This document shows positions 11,079-23,502 of a stretch of 64,000 nt of DNA, piece by piece. The position numbers and the translations under genes were made by a program. The DNA comes from Zhengitettix transpicula (taxonomy: Eukaryota; Arthropoda; Insecta; Orthoptera; Tetrigidae): assembly GCA_037074705.1 (NCBI GenBank), contig CM073590.1, forward strand, positions 183,490,746-183,554,745. The letters run 5' to 3'. The first letter of the stretch is position 1; each line of letters opens with the position of its first letter. The notes beneath the pieces are model-generated. The model saw only the letters and a program-made list of their open reading frames with translations, was not told the DNA's origin and searched no databases.

Positions 11079-13050
11079 AACATTAAAGAATAGACCTTAT
11101 GAATAACATGCATTGTAGAAAAATCCATGATCAAAATACTGACCATAACATTAGCAAGCGTGCAGAATATTTTAATTCTTTAATAAATTACTACGATCAC
11201 TAGGAATAAATTTTACGTAGTATTTAGCACCTTTATTATATAAAATTGAATGCCTGATCCATATTGAAGTTCCAATGTTATTGACGACAAATTTCCAAAT
11301 TATTGCATACAAATTAGTATATTTTCGCAAAATGTACCCGATAATATTTGAATGTAATTTTATTCAACATAATATTCGCAATATCATGAATGGAAATTCA
11401 TCTTTAAAATACAAATAGATGTCTCATTATATTCTGTATTTAAAAAAATATTACATCAATTTTAGAATGGGGCATTTTGGCATATAACTAATTTAACTGA
11501 AGACACGCAGAGCGGTGATTAATCTTTACTGGTTATTCCACACTATTTTCACTCGAGTTATTTAAATATTGTATATATAAAAAATTCAAACAGCCACACA
11601 TTTCGTAGCCTTTAAGATTTGTTATCCATGTTGAAAAATTTGACTATTCTCTATGGATCCTTAATTAAAAAAATCGCAATTTTATATAAGAAACGCTTGC
11701 CACTAAATTAACAATGTTCCCTTAAGTGTGTTGATGTTCAGTGACAACATTTCGCGGCTGCAGCACATTCACACCGTAGTAGCCCATGGTGACGAAAATA
11801 TCGACAGCTTTTGCCTAAGGGCCTTGCAAGAGGAGGATCGAGCTTGCTCCTCCCACACAGCTGAATTTGGAAACTTAATTCACACAACTGTGAAGTTTTA
11901 AAACTTCAGACCCGTCTTCATTTTTGATTCTTTGTTTCATTACCTCAGTGTGAATATGTATTTGTTAAAACGTACGAGTTAAGGCCATTTAATGTTCGAA
12001 AAATTTGACAAACTTGTAACGGAATTTCCATAAAGATGCGCATTTTATTGAAAAATCCTTTTTAATTTTAAAAAAAGGTTTAATTAATAACGTCTATTGC
12101 TTTGGAGTCAGGATAAAATTTCTTTTCCGCGCAAGCTTTATCGAAATGAGATCTGAAGAATATGCACTCTCCCTGGGACAGTAACCGGAATGTCCCATAG
12201 AGAGCAGAGTTTCTTGCCTTCTCTTATCTCTTGGTTAACGCTGTCCTTGTTTCTAGAACAAGGAGCCGGAGACGTAGACTTTTCCCTGAGGAGATCTTAA
12301 GGTTCCCACAGAAATGTCCCCAACCTGGGTTTACAACGCTTAATGAAGTACTGCTGGGACTATCTTTTTGTTTAAACAGAGTGCATTCATGTGTACTGTA
12401 TAAATGAAGCCTTAAAGATGATTTCTCAGGAAGTAGACACAATCGCTGCCAAGATGATATATCACTATTAATTCCCTTCAACCATGAGTTACTGAAAGAC
12501 GACATATAATCTCACTGCAGTTTAGAAATTTTGAAGATACATAAATGGGGTATTAGAAAAATAGCTGTTAATGATTGCAGAGAAATTTAAAAAACACTTC
12601 TTTAAGAGCATGGAATATTAACTTTAGTCATTGCATATACGTTAGTTATGTTAAAATTTGTTAAACATAATTTCTGACTAACGGAGAGAACCACGAATTT
12701 GAAACTGGAAAACATCCGAATCTAAGAACTGACAAACATCGGCTTAATTTTTATCAATTCAGAATTTTGTAAAGAATTATTTTTTATTGGGATGGGTTTT
12801 TACGTTAAATCGAAAAATATTATTGACCATTTAAAATTTTTTATAAGTTTATTAAAGATAAGCATGAAAACTCTTATCTCAGGCACCTGTGGATTACGTA
12901 TAAGAGATTAGCTGCCCGATATCAAATACGTATTGCTATTTCTGTGTTCTGTTCGTCTGCTGTAGCTCTCGTAACCAACGTACTGACGCCTCCGAATCTC
13001 GCAGCTGGCAGAACGGGTTAACTGCAGCGAGATCTAGTCAAGATCACTGC
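11079..13050. other. No gene recognised
   Basis: Nearly 2 kb of AT-rich DNA. A 93-codon minus-strand frame at 12224-12505 shows no family likeness and sits in a slightly GC-richer patch. Confidence 0.45.
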
Positions 13051-13190
13051 ATGGAGTCGACTCAGGGGTTGACCACTGGCTAAGGCGTCGGCTTCCGGGA
13101 TTATTGCGACGTACTGGCTAAGGCGTCGGCCTCCGGGATTATTGCGACGTACTGGCTAAAGCGTCGGTACGTAATTCTCGCTCCTCACAG
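13051..13190 (+). repeat. SINE-like leader plus tandem tRNA-like units
   Basis: TGGAGTCGAC at 13052-13061 matches the SINE leader at 7.5 and 56.3 kb. It is followed by ACTGGCTAAGGCGTCGG, an A-box-like tRNA segment, repeated in tandem at 13075, 13113 and 13151 with a 38-bp period. No B-box was found. Confidence 0.6.
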
Positions 13191-14152
13191 CTTTTGTGCT
13201 TCGTGACCTTTTTTCATTATGCAACTGCACCATGAGCGGAGCTCATCACCAACAACTGTCCCTCAATAGCGCATCGACCAAAATGACAGATTTTATTACG
13301 AGCGGTGCAGGTCCGTTAAATTCAAACGTGCGCCATATTGCCAATCTCTGCCGTCGTACTTTAAGAAGCTTCCCATATCTTTCTCATAAACATCGTCAAT
13401 ACACTTCCACTCATTTAGTTTTCTTATTTTAGTTACCTTCATTATAGCTTCCCATTCTTTTTACTTTTTTCATTATTAGAAAACTTGGTCGAAAATATCA
13501 TTGTTTCACTGATTTTTCCATTTTCGAATTCTCCAAACTACAGCAGACAACACTTCCAAAGACAAAGCAAATTAAACCAAAATACACGCGTTACAATTTA
13601 TTGTTAGGGAATAAATAGATTTAAGGTCTACCGATTAATATCAAACAGTAATCAATCTTAAAATATTTATTATTAAATGTAAACGAATTTATTATAGGGT
13701 CTATAAACAATTGATTTTGACTAAAATTTCCCATGCAAGAACTGGAATTAACAAGATATAATTGATCGTAATATTTAATAAATATTTATACTTAATAATT
13801 TTTTTCTCTGTGATATTTCATACATCACCTGGGATGAACTCATCACTAGTCCGACCAGAGCGAGGTTCCGTGTCGCCCCAAATAACTCTCGAAATTAGGG
13901 AAATTTTTGGTTATGCTTCTGCAAATAGTAAAATGCTAAATAAAAATTCAATTTTTAATAAATTTGTAACAATTTTTTCCTATGTCAACGGTGTATAAAT
14001 ACTTTCAGATTATGCATTTATCACTTTTAATTTGTTTTATTATTTTCAAATTAAATATTTCCTCACTTTTTTTATTTTTATGTTTATTATTTCGTATTTT
14101 TTCATATGTAAGAATGTAAGTGTGACGTATTTTTTCGTCAAATACGTATTTT
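13191..14152. other. No gene recognised
   Basis: AT-rich. Two 78-codon frames (13196-13432 and 13762-13998) look like chance. Confidence 0.45.
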
Positions 14153-14270
14153 CAAGTTATGTACTTCATTGTTGTGTTTTTTATTTACGTAAGTAATATT
14201 TACTTGTCAAGTCATGTACTTCATTGTTGTGTTTTTTATTTACGTAAGTAATATTTACTTGACTTGTAAT
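14153..14270. repeat. 55-bp tandem duplication
   Basis: CAAGTYATGTACTTCATTG followed by TTACGTAAGTAATATTTACT occurs twice, starting at 14153 and 14208. The two units are nearly identical, which suggests a recent duplication. Confidence 0.9.
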
Positions 14271-14574
14271 ATTTCATTAGGAGAGGTCTGAAGGAATCAA
14301 TACATCTGCGGTGAAATTATTCATTTCAGTTAGAAATTGTATTTCTTAATCATATATAACAGGGTTTTTTTTAAAAAAAAATGTTTTTCATCTGCACTGG
14401 GTTTCTAAACTTCCATAAAATACCCTCATGTATAGTTTTTTTTTGCAAAATAAAAAACTAATTTTTAATAAAAACATTTATTACACAGAACTAAAAATAT
14501 TTTAATTTCTTATACTAATCAAACAATAATCCGGATTTTTACTCACAATTCTACGTTTACTCTTTTCGTAACCT

Positions 14575-15140
14575 TATCTTCTTCTCATTGATGCTTATAC
14601 GAACTCGTTTCCGATTTCCTTCTTTGGTTTCCCGATTGAGGATACTGCAGAAGTCAGCTAACATATTAATATCTCATTTTCCTTCGTAACGTCCCTCAAT
14701 TTCACGGACATCCTGGTGAAATCTTTCACCCTGTTTTTCGCTGTAGTCTCTCAGGTTTTCAGGAAAATATTCAATATGGGAGCGAAAGAAATGAACTTTC
14801 AGACACATCTTGCATCCTTGAGCTTCATCCGCTGCCAGCGTGCGTTATACAATGGTTTTGTATTCCGGGTCAGTATTCCCCCCAAAACTTGTGCACTACA
14901 TTCTTTCAAGAGTTACACGCTTCTTTTTCCCTTTCTCCCGTTGCTTCAAAAAAGAGGGGATCAGATAAAAGTTTTCTTATGCCGACGCCGGTAAAAGCTC
15001 CCTCTTTTAACTGGGCTTCAGTTTCAGGAACTTGGAAACTCAGATATCTGAAACAATTCCCATGTCTTGGTAGTGATTGGTGAAACTGCTTTGTATCGTC
15101 GGGGGTTCAAGTGTCCAGTCACTTTTTACCCATTGCAGCT
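14575..15140 (-). pseudogene. Broken copy of an uncharacterised multicopy arthropod gene family
   Basis: Minus-strand translation gives blocks I recall from many unnamed, high-copy arthropod proteins: a lead-in ending SDWTLEP, then LKEGAFTGVGIRKLL, then KVHFFRSHIEYFPENL, GERFHQDVREIEGRYEG and MLADFCSILNRE. Histidine, aspartate and glutamate positions in the HFxxSHxxYFP and GERFHQD blocks are kept. The copy is dead: three TGA codons fall in the first half, a frameshift lies before KVHF, and a TGA follows RYEGK where the family usually has Trp. The high copy number in other genomes suggests a transposon-encoded protein, but I know no assigned function and the family name is not certain. No terminal repeats could be fixed around it. 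About 190 residues are represented. Confidence 0.65.
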
Positions 15141-15551
15141 GTCTGGCTCTACTATCCCATAAACAAGAAAAGCAATGTTGAACCTACAACATGGTTAGTA
15201 TTTTTAAATCTCCACTGATTGACTTTTTCAAGAATTTTATCTTTCTGAAACATGACGTAATTTCACAGCATGTTGTTTATATTTATTCCTAATACACCAC
15301 GTAACATGTAAAAATATGCTCAACCTCACCAAAAATATTATTCAGTATCAACTTGCACCCTGTTTCGACACTATCATGCGAACTTTCTACTAACGTTAAA
15401 ACTACTTTATCCACCTCCACCTCCCCCTACCACTACTCTATTCAAACATTAACATTTTCTTCATTTATTGCCATGCCTGGCTATAACTTATAGAATTAAG
15501 GTGAGAAGTCTTTAGATTTAAGGCTATTATTTAAATATATAATAGTAAAAT
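15141..15551. other. No gene recognised
   Basis: It could include the upstream part of the pseudogene ending at 15140, but no further family blocks could be read. Confidence 0.4.
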
Positions 15552-15735
15552 TTTAAAATGAAAAAGATTTACGTCTGATTGAAAATAATGAATAAAAAAG
15601 TTAGCCAATTCAGATAAAAAAGTGATAATATAAATACCACACAACGTTTCTGGGATCCTTGTCCCTTTCCTAAGGTGTGAAAAAGAGCCTAGACTGACAC
15701 AACTGCACTTGTCAGTTGACAAAACTCAAAAGCTT
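15552..15735. repeat. Penelope-associated repeat, copy 3 (single arm)
   Basis: It starts TTTTAAAATGAAAAAGATTT, then ACGTCTGATTGAAAATAATG, GTGATAATATAAATACCACA, ending CAGTTGACAAAACTCAAAAG. Only one arm is present. The CTGAAGA core is mutated here (CTTAGGA on minus). Confidence 0.8.
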
Positions 15736-18300
15736 TTGGGTAAACTTGAAGTTAATTGTGAAATTTACGCTAAATACAGACAAAAACTTGAGTGTATCAC
15801 AAAAATTGACGCTATGGAATAAAATCTATAACGAAATGTATAAAAATCATATGAAGTTTTTTACTTGCAGACGTAATGAGTTGAAGAAGATGTTGATGAT
15901 GATTTTACAAAAGAAGATTTATAAGCCCGAAGGAGGCAAAATGTTTAGGTTATATCGGCAAATTACTAGACGAAAACAGAATTTTCGATAGCGAAATCAA
16001 CAGTTAAGTAGAAAAGAAGATGAATGCATTAATAGATTCGTACCTTGTATAATTATCGTATTGAGGGACCCCTAAAAAAACTAATCACGCATTAAATGAA
16101 GTCATAAATGTCATGAATAATATAATAATACTAAAATCAACGTTCTTACGAACTTATAATAGAGAAACAGAAACTAAGAAAATTTAAATTTAAAAGTGCC
16201 GGACTTTCCGACGCGAATTTGCGTCTTTTTATAACGGCGAAAAACTTAAGGCTGATGAATAATGTAACTAAATACCCGTGTAATTAGTTTTCAAGGCAAA
16301 GTACCGTTCTAAGGCAAGAACATAATAAAAATAATAATAATGTTACTTCGTTTTAAATTAAATGTTAAAAACTTCAGCCTATTAGTCAGAAAAATTTGTT
16401 ATACTATTTAAATATAGACACAATTGTATACGTTTTGTCTACGTGTTATTAAACAGAATAATAAATTTTTCTGTCCAATATCCTGTTGTTTTTAATATTT
16501 AAATATAATTATAAAATTTTCCATAATTTCATTACTGATTGTTCCAGGTATGGTTTCTCATATGTTTGCATGTGAAAAACTAGTTTCCGTGAGCAAGGAG
16601 CGTAATATCCGTGGATGGAAGGCGAGTTCGAATTGAGGCTGTAAGAGCGCACGCTGCGCCGTTGCGGAGCAATCAGCCGTGTACGTGACTTGATGCACGT
16701 TTCCCAGGAAGCCTCACTTAATCCTGACATTTTACTGGTGCGATATATTACACAGATGTAGTCACAGAGGTGTCACTTTTGATGCCATACTGTCTAGTAT
16801 TTTAAAGGCCCTGGGATGAGATTATGAGATGTTTCAATATTTCCAAATACAGCTTTAAGGATTCAGGAGAACAGTGCTTAGAGTACAAATTGCGGACTCT
16901 TTTTCAATATACAACTTCATTGGCGAAATGTAAATATAAAAAAATTAAGGTAAAAATAATTTAGTTATTATGCTGATTCTCAAGTAACTCAAAACGACAT
17001 CTAAATTGTTATTCAAAAGTGTGAGATTTGTAAAAGACCGTTAAACTTAAATACATAACTCATCTGCAATAAAACTTTATCTTCCACATGTTAACCGTAT
17101 AAAAACGAACACATCTTGGACAAGATTAAAAAACGGACTGGAAAGAGTTTTGGGGATTCATTCGGTAGCAATCCTCAGGATCATTTAGAACTACTAAGTA
17201 ATAGGAGGAAACATGCGAGGATTTGCATAATATATAAAAGGCTTATACGGGTGAACCGGCTTGGAAATAAATAAAAGTCATGTACATGTCTAAAAATGAT
17301 CACCATAACAACATTAAAGAAAAAGTCGTTGGAAAATATTAATTTGTAAACTGAACAATTCGGACTGGAATACCTTTCCTACAGAAATACTGACGACTTT
17401 TCCGAATAGCGCTGATCAGTTTGGACGTAGGCTAAGAAAACTACAGCGAACATTAGGGTATTTTATATTAATTTTTATTTTTAGTTTCACTAATTTTTTA
17501 TATGCTGAGCGTAAATAAGCGGTGACGTGATTAATACATTGAAAAACAGCAACTGAAGAACGGATAAAAATAGTGAAGTGCAGTTAAGTTCAATCCGGTT
17601 GGTACCTAACTTATTTTTCGGTTAAAAACTTCCGAAAAACAGTTTAATAATATTGTTCAGGTTAATCATATTTATTATACTTATAATTGTAATAATACCT
17701 TCATAACTTTGTAGATATAGCAACCACGGACCAAATTCCCAATAGTAGCAAAGTAATAATTTTCTGACGAGTAATATTCGACGCTGCTTTTTTTTTTGCA
17801 GAATAATAATAAACGCACACACACACACACAGACACATATAATTATATAATTCATTTTAAAAAAATTCTTATTTTTAATTCAATACTATGCATTATATTT
17901 TATGTCCTTTTCATATGATAATGGCTAAGTAGCCCGAAAGCTCATAAATAAAATACTAAATAGAACTTTAAGGATTATTGGTCTTTATCTACGTATTATA
18001 TCGAATAATTTCCAAATTGAATTAATAAAATCAACTTTGAGATTAGGTAAGTTAACTTTAAAAGGTTTTCAACCTCGTGTTAAGAACGGGGCGGGTCTAC
18101 GATCACGACCATTCATTAGAATAACAAGTATTTTCCCCTTTGACATACCGTCTTTTAGTTTTAGTTCTCATCTACTACTTAGATAAAATTAGTTGGCTAC
18201 TTTTGGGGGTACAACTCCCCATAGAACGAGTAGAAACTGTTTAAACGCATTTGTTTTTTTTTCTGGTAATTATAACCGAATTGCCGAGCAAGAATGTTTA
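15736..18300. other. No gene; short (AC)n near 17.8 kb
   Basis: AT-rich. An (AC)n run lies at 17815-17830. Short frames at 15716-15991 and 16509-16730 resemble no family and have no supporting context. Confidence 0.45.
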
Positions 18301-19625
18301 TTTAACAATTATTGACGACGGAACCCCTCATCTACGGCACGGCACCAAAAACAGCACTCTACAAACTCATTACTATCCAGAACAACGCCCTCAGGATAAT
18401 CGCGGGGTGCATCAACACCATCTCTATCGTAAGCCTATTCAACGAACCCAACGACATCCCACTTGACATGAAAAAAAGGCTAAATACTATCAAAATTGCA
18501 CTAAACTCCCTGCAAGCCCACTCTTCTAACATTCTAACCCAACTAATCCCAGCATACCATTACTACAGATACAACACAAAAAGACCTCTACCCTTCCGCG
18601 CATCTGCCAACAAGAACCTTCTGGAACTAAAGGATCACCTCCCAGAAATTGACCACAATTCCATCTCCAGTACTCACCCCCTTGTAAACTAGTGGAACTG
18701 TCCATCGACATCTCACTCAGAGAAATCTCTGAAAGAATTCTGCGAGAAAATGCCAATATCTACCTCCACGCCACGTACGAAAAATATGGAAATCTTGCCC
18801 AGGTTTATACTGATGCCTCGAAAATGGAAACAAAAACCACATGCAAGTGAACCGTAGGAAAGTGGCCCAGATTAACTGATTAGCATCCATCACGACAGCG
18901 GAGATCTACACAATACTCATTGCTTTTGAATACTGCATTAAATATTGGAAATCTTGAAGGTCATAACGTACCCAAAAATAAGGACTGGGAACATTTATGA
19001 AATCAGACTACTTCTAAAGAACATATCTGCAAGTCAAAAATCAATCCATCTCATCTGGATCCCCGCTCATGCTCATATAGGGGGAAACGAGGCGGCGGAC
19101 GTTCTCGCTACCAACGTACAGCATGATCATCATCCTGACACATCCACAGTATGCACAGCCTCGGACCTATACAAGGAGCTCAAAAAGAACATCCAATCAA
19201 CTTGGCAAGCTAGGAGGCATAGGGGTAACACCGGAGTCTTCCATCAGGAAATAACCTCGTCACCTGAGCTGATACTCCCCAAGAACCTCAACGGAAATCA
19301 GCAGATAATAATTTCCATAATAGGATCCCTGCATACTAATATCTCTCGTGCTCACTCTTCTGCAGAGCACCCAATATATATGTAGTCCCTGCAACCAATA
19401 CATCACCATACAACATGTGCTGTTTGTATGCAGAAAATACGAGGAAAACCGAAAGAAGACTGTAGACAACTACACTACTTAAGATTTCTGCACTGATCCA
19501 AAAACAATCACAACCTTACTAGCTTTTATATCCAAATTGATCACCTAATCTAAGAAGTATTTAATGTAAACACTATCTTCTCCTTAGAAATAAAGTCAAT
19601 ATCGTGTACCCTATCATGTAAATAA
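18301..19625 (+). pseudogene. LINE with RNase H domain, 5'-truncated, several frameshifts
   Basis: The plus strand encodes, in pieces across frames, the thumb region after a reverse transcriptase (LIYGTAP, LYKLITIQNNALRIIAG, 18312-18692). Next is an RNase H start with the active-site aspartate in VYTDASKM (about 18810), then SITTAEIYTILIAFEYC carrying the catalytic Glu, and IHLIWIPAHAHIGGNEAADVLA (about 19045-19110) with the His and last Asp of the fold. A Cys/His tail (CSPCNQYITIQHVLFVC) follows near 19385. Stops or shifts fall near 18690, 18848 and 18960 and after 19380. A downstream RNase H plus CCHC-like tail fits the I clade and relatives in the Jockey superfamily. The enzyme would remove element RNA after copying. 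Confidence 0.88.
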
Positions 19626-22600
19626 TATGGAAGGTCGCCAATAACATTCAGTTTGACGCGACCAGAAAATATCAATAAGAAAACGTTTATTTAGAATTTA
19701 AGGAAATCCATTGTTTACTTTTATGACCACGTTTTGATTACAATGTCGACAGTTTTCGAAGATGATGGGTTCACTAAACACTAATACAGGATTCACTTGG
19801 TTTTAGTAGCAAGTGGAGAGTAGACTGAGAACGGGATGTAAATCCATCTCGGCAAATGACTCAGGTGAACAAACTTACCGCTCCACAACAGCACACCAGT
19901 GCGACCACGAACCTCACTACGGAAGCGGCTCAAGTGACGTCATAATTCCATCATACACATTTCTAACAAAATACATTTATAAATAGTAAATATCAAAAAT
20001 AAATTTCAAAAACTTCAGTAAATAACTAGAAATAATGTATGAAAAAAGCGTATTAAGAGAAAACAATTGAACTTCTGAGTGATTTATTTTTAAACAGGTT
20101 GAAAAAGTATATCATTACTGATAAAAGACTAAATTTTAATCAGGGTTTGCATTATATCTGAAGAATATGACTGGGACCAAGGTGAAATTTTGATACGAAT
20201 GCAACCAGAAACTCTCAATCGTCAATAGCAATGTTCAGTAGTTGCTTTGAGCGGAATCAATAAATATAAATTTTTAAACTGTATAATGCATACTATTATT
20301 TCAGAAGCAAGTGTAGCTTGTCCAGGCTAATTTCTGACTCTTGTTAACAACCAGAGCCCTACAGTTTGAGACAATAGCAGACAGATGTTAGCGTTCTCTG
20401 ATCTTGTCTCGCGCACAGCCTGTTGTGTACTATGTTCCTTGTCAGAACAGCCACTTAGATGACAAATTAAAGCCGTCCATCTTGTTTATGGATGACAAGG
20501 CCGGGCTTTCCTACTCCAGATTAGTGGTTCTGCTCGTGTCTCACCGTCAGCCGTTGCGAACTTAAGCCATAACTTACGCCTCCGTTGTTAACAGGCTACT
20601 TCTGCAGCACAACGGAAATTAAGAAAATTACCAAGTTAAGGACGCAACAAACTCCCGGTAGCGAGACTGCGGATATTTTGCTAAGTGCACAGACGTGTTT
20701 AACTGTATGTAAGAGAGACACGTTCATTCCCTCGATTGAAAAACTTATTCTTTTCATTCATCTTTTGTCATGGGCTCTTTTTGCTTCTGAATAAACTAAT
20801 AATTTAGCAAGTAACATTGCGTAGCAGACAAGGATACTGTATCGTAATAGGTTATTGAGCTTTTGGGAAACGGTGTTTGAGAAACATCCTCACAAAATCA
20901 TTAGAATAAAGGAAAATGCCTTAACTTAATTAACGGATTTTGTAAATAATTAGTTTATATCGTTCTTTCGCTCTTCTTAATAAACTCTATTGTGAAGAGG
21001 TGCAAGTAACTGGCCAGTTGCGTCAAACCTTGGGTTATGAATTTACGAGACAGCAAGGCTTGTAGCTCTGATTGCCCTAATGAATTTTGAAATTAAATTT
21101 CAATTTACTAAGACTTTGGATTACAGTTTCTCTTATTTAACTAGTAATACACAAAGTTTGAATCTATTCCCAAAAATGTTGTAAAAAAGAGGATAGTAGA
21201 TGATCCATTTTTGCCATTAATTGGTTTGGATTCAATACAGACAAGACGGAGATGACACTTTCATAGCATCTATATTGCAGTTTGCAATGTTAAGAAAAGG
21301 CAATTATTAAGTAAATGTAGAATAACATTCAAAATTATTAAGATTATCTCTTAAGAAGAAATTAAATTATAAACCAGAGTTAACAAATTTTTTTTAGAAT
21401 ACTGGACTACATCTAAATATCAGAAAATTAAATATTTCTCACACTGTAATTTTCCTTTGTGCCAATGAAAGAAAAAATTATTATTATTCATTTGAAAATA
21501 ATATTGGGAAATATCAATAAAAAATAAAAAACGGAGAATTAAAAATCCATTTTATTCATTAAATTAAATTTTTCAATGTAACCCAAATATGCAATTTTAA
21601 TTATGTATTATTTGTATTTTTATTACATTGACGCTTGCATATTTCTGTATTTTGCAGTTTTTTGGCAATATATAAATTGATTGATTGATTGATTGATATA
21701 TGAGACGAAATTGATTAAAGTAAAAGATATCTTCATCAGAACGTGGTAATTATGCGACAAAGAGAATTTCTCCGCGCTCGTTCTCTTCTCTTCTTGTATA
21801 ACCAAATTACCCATAATTAAATTCCTCCTTTCTTTTCATAGTTAGGTTTACTTTGAGACATTCCCGTCTGTCGTCCTTCTGAGCGTCTCGCTAATAAGGC
21901 GACATCAGCAAAAATTATCTCAACGCAACTACTGGGAACTGGCTGACGTGATCCAGAACTATCTCTGAAATATGCACAGATAATTAGTTTGAATTGCCTG
22001 GCAATTATAGTTTTTATTTACTAAATTTTCACAAAGAGCAAAAAGTACATTATTAATCGTGAATATGCTAACATTTTTTTAATATTCGTTCTACGACGGA
22101 AATGTTAAGCGTAAGTGAATCCTTTCATGCGGTTAGTGAAAATGAATGCGTCAGATAAAGTATTAGAAATCCTCAGAGAATCTCTAGTTAATAGATGGGT
22201 TTCAGTGTTCTAAGATAGTTGGTATGCAAAATGTGTTAGTAGGATAAAGTAGTAAAATATTGTTAGGTTAGAATGATCACGGAAATTCCGTGAAGGATCA
22301 GTGAGCCAATGCTTGGGTAGCAGAACTTGTAGGCGTTGCCATAAAATGAATTTGTGCAGGACATAGTTTGTAAAACCAGGTGCTTGAGATACAGATTCAG
22401 AAATACGTTGCTGGTATACTCATCAGTGTGGATGGGGGGGAGGGGGGGAATGCAAAATTATAAGTTATCATCTGGATGAGAGGTTTTAGTTAAGAAGGTT
22501 TTGTGACGACTTGTCACCGGGGACAGACAAGTGATAGAGGAAAACTATTGCTGACAAAGATACGGGCTTGGAAGTGAGATTAACCATACAAAAAGGAGTG

Positions 22601-22649
22601 TCTAATATGATAAAATGAGCACTGAGAAACGTTTCCAGGGTTAATAAAT
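19626..22649. other. No gene; short simple repeats
   Basis: Contains a (TTGA)n run at about 21676-21697 and a G-rich run near 22431-22450. A GC-richer patch at 20290-20600 has no recognisable frame. Nothing else was identified in these 3 kb. Confidence 0.45.
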
Positions 22650-22732
22650 GTTAAAATGAAAAAATTTACGTCTGATTGAAAATTAATAAAAAGAAAGATA
22701 ACCAAATGCAGACAAAAAGTGATAATATAAAT

Positions 22733-22737
22733 ACCAC
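22733..22737. other. Target-site duplication ACCAC (left)
   Basis: ACCAC at 22733-22737 is repeated at 23025-23029 around the inserted solo LTR. Uninterrupted copies of the host repeat carry the sequence once (TACCACACAACG). Confidence 0.85.
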
Positions 22738-23024
22738 TATAGGAGAGACTCGTGCAGGGTTAGGATTCCCGGAGCCGGGAGTAATAAGCCTGGTCTCCTA
22801 AACTAAAACTTTATTCCACCACGTGGTGCGACTCTGGCCGTTGTCGGGAAGCACAGGTAATGTGTCGCGCGAGAGCCGGAAGCAGACTGGGGGCTCTCCG
22901 TGTGCACGCTGTAGGTGCTCGGTAGGGTCCCGTTACTTGGTGGGGAGCATTGTTTGCATCCCCTAACGGGACGCGTAACGGGACCCTCTTGCTCGCATGG
23001 GGACACGGAATATTCGTCCCCACA
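22738..23024 (-). mobile_element. 287-bp solo LTR nested in the Penelope-like repeat
   Basis: GC-rich insert bounded by a perfect 5-bp duplication. On minus it begins TGTGGGGACGAATATTCC, carries AATAAA (complement of 22810-22815) about 70 bp before its end, and ends CTCTCCTATA. Its size, TG start, poly(A) signal and 5-bp duplication fit a solo LTR of a BEL/Pao, Copia or Gypsy type; the superfamily cannot be decided without internal sequence. The CG-rich short direct and inverted blocks (GGGTCCCGTTA...TAACGGGACCC) are unlike the AT-rich surroundings. No coding potential. Confidence 0.75.
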
Positions 23025-23133
23025 ACCACACATCGTTTCTGTGATCCTTGTTCCTTTCTTCAGGTGCTAAGAAGAGCCAATGAGCGACACAACTGCACTC
23101 GTCGATTGACAAAATTTAAAAGAGAAGAAAACG

Positions 23134-23499
23134 CTACGACAATGAGAGAGCCGAATGGTTAGCGTAACAATAAGGGGTCAACGGTAATGGGAAAGCTTGA
23201 AGGTTAAGCATAATAATGGATCGTAGCAATTGTTGAGTTTCAGTGTCTGTTTGTAATAGCTGTGATGTTACGAGTCTGGAATTGTACCTGGTGTCAACAA
23301 CTAACAACTTAGCATTTTGCCAATCAAATGTATGTTTCGAATTGATGATATGTTTGGATACTACAGATTGTTTATCGTTGGGAAGTTCGATATTATGCGT
23401 ATGTTCCTTGTTACGGGTATTAAGGGAACGTTTAGTTTGTCCAATGTAGCAGGAATTACAATTAGGGAAAGATATTTTGTGAATTATACAATGTAAGCT
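23134..23499 (-). pseudogene. Penelope-like element GIY-YIG endonuclease, C-terminal fragment
   Basis: A minus-strand frame of about 122 codons, open from 23499 to a TAG at 23134. It reads a degenerate first motif (CIIHKI, where GIYKI is usual), then CNSCYIGQTKRSLNTRNKEH, the YIG half of a GIY-YIG nuclease with the following Arg and the Glu-His of the active face. A region typical of the end of Penelope-like proteins follows (SKHIINSKHTFDW, then RYNSRLVTSQLLQ and a short hydrophobic tail). In intact elements this domain nicks target DNA for reverse transcription. The reverse transcriptase domain is absent: upstream of 23499 there is a stop and no matching sequence, so the copy is 5'-truncated. 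The 3' flank is the repeat at 22650-23120. The CX2C zinc-binding pair before YIG is kept. Confidence 0.85.
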
Positions 23500-23502
23500 T
23501 CA

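Larger units (their letters stand above)
22650..23120 (-). repeat. Penelope-like element 3' repeat (pLTR-like), copy 4, split by a solo LTR
   Basis: The two parts, 22650-22737 and 23025-23120, together match other copies of the roughly 300 bp repeat: TTACGTCTGATTGAAAATTA, GATAATATAAATACCAC, then CGTTTCTG and TTCCTTTCTTCAGG. On its sense strand (minus) it starts 14 bp after the stop of the endonuclease frame at 23134, where a Penelope-like LTR should be. CTGAAGA...GAAAC is intact just before the break point. This copy links the whole repeat family to Penelope-like elements. Confidence 0.75.
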
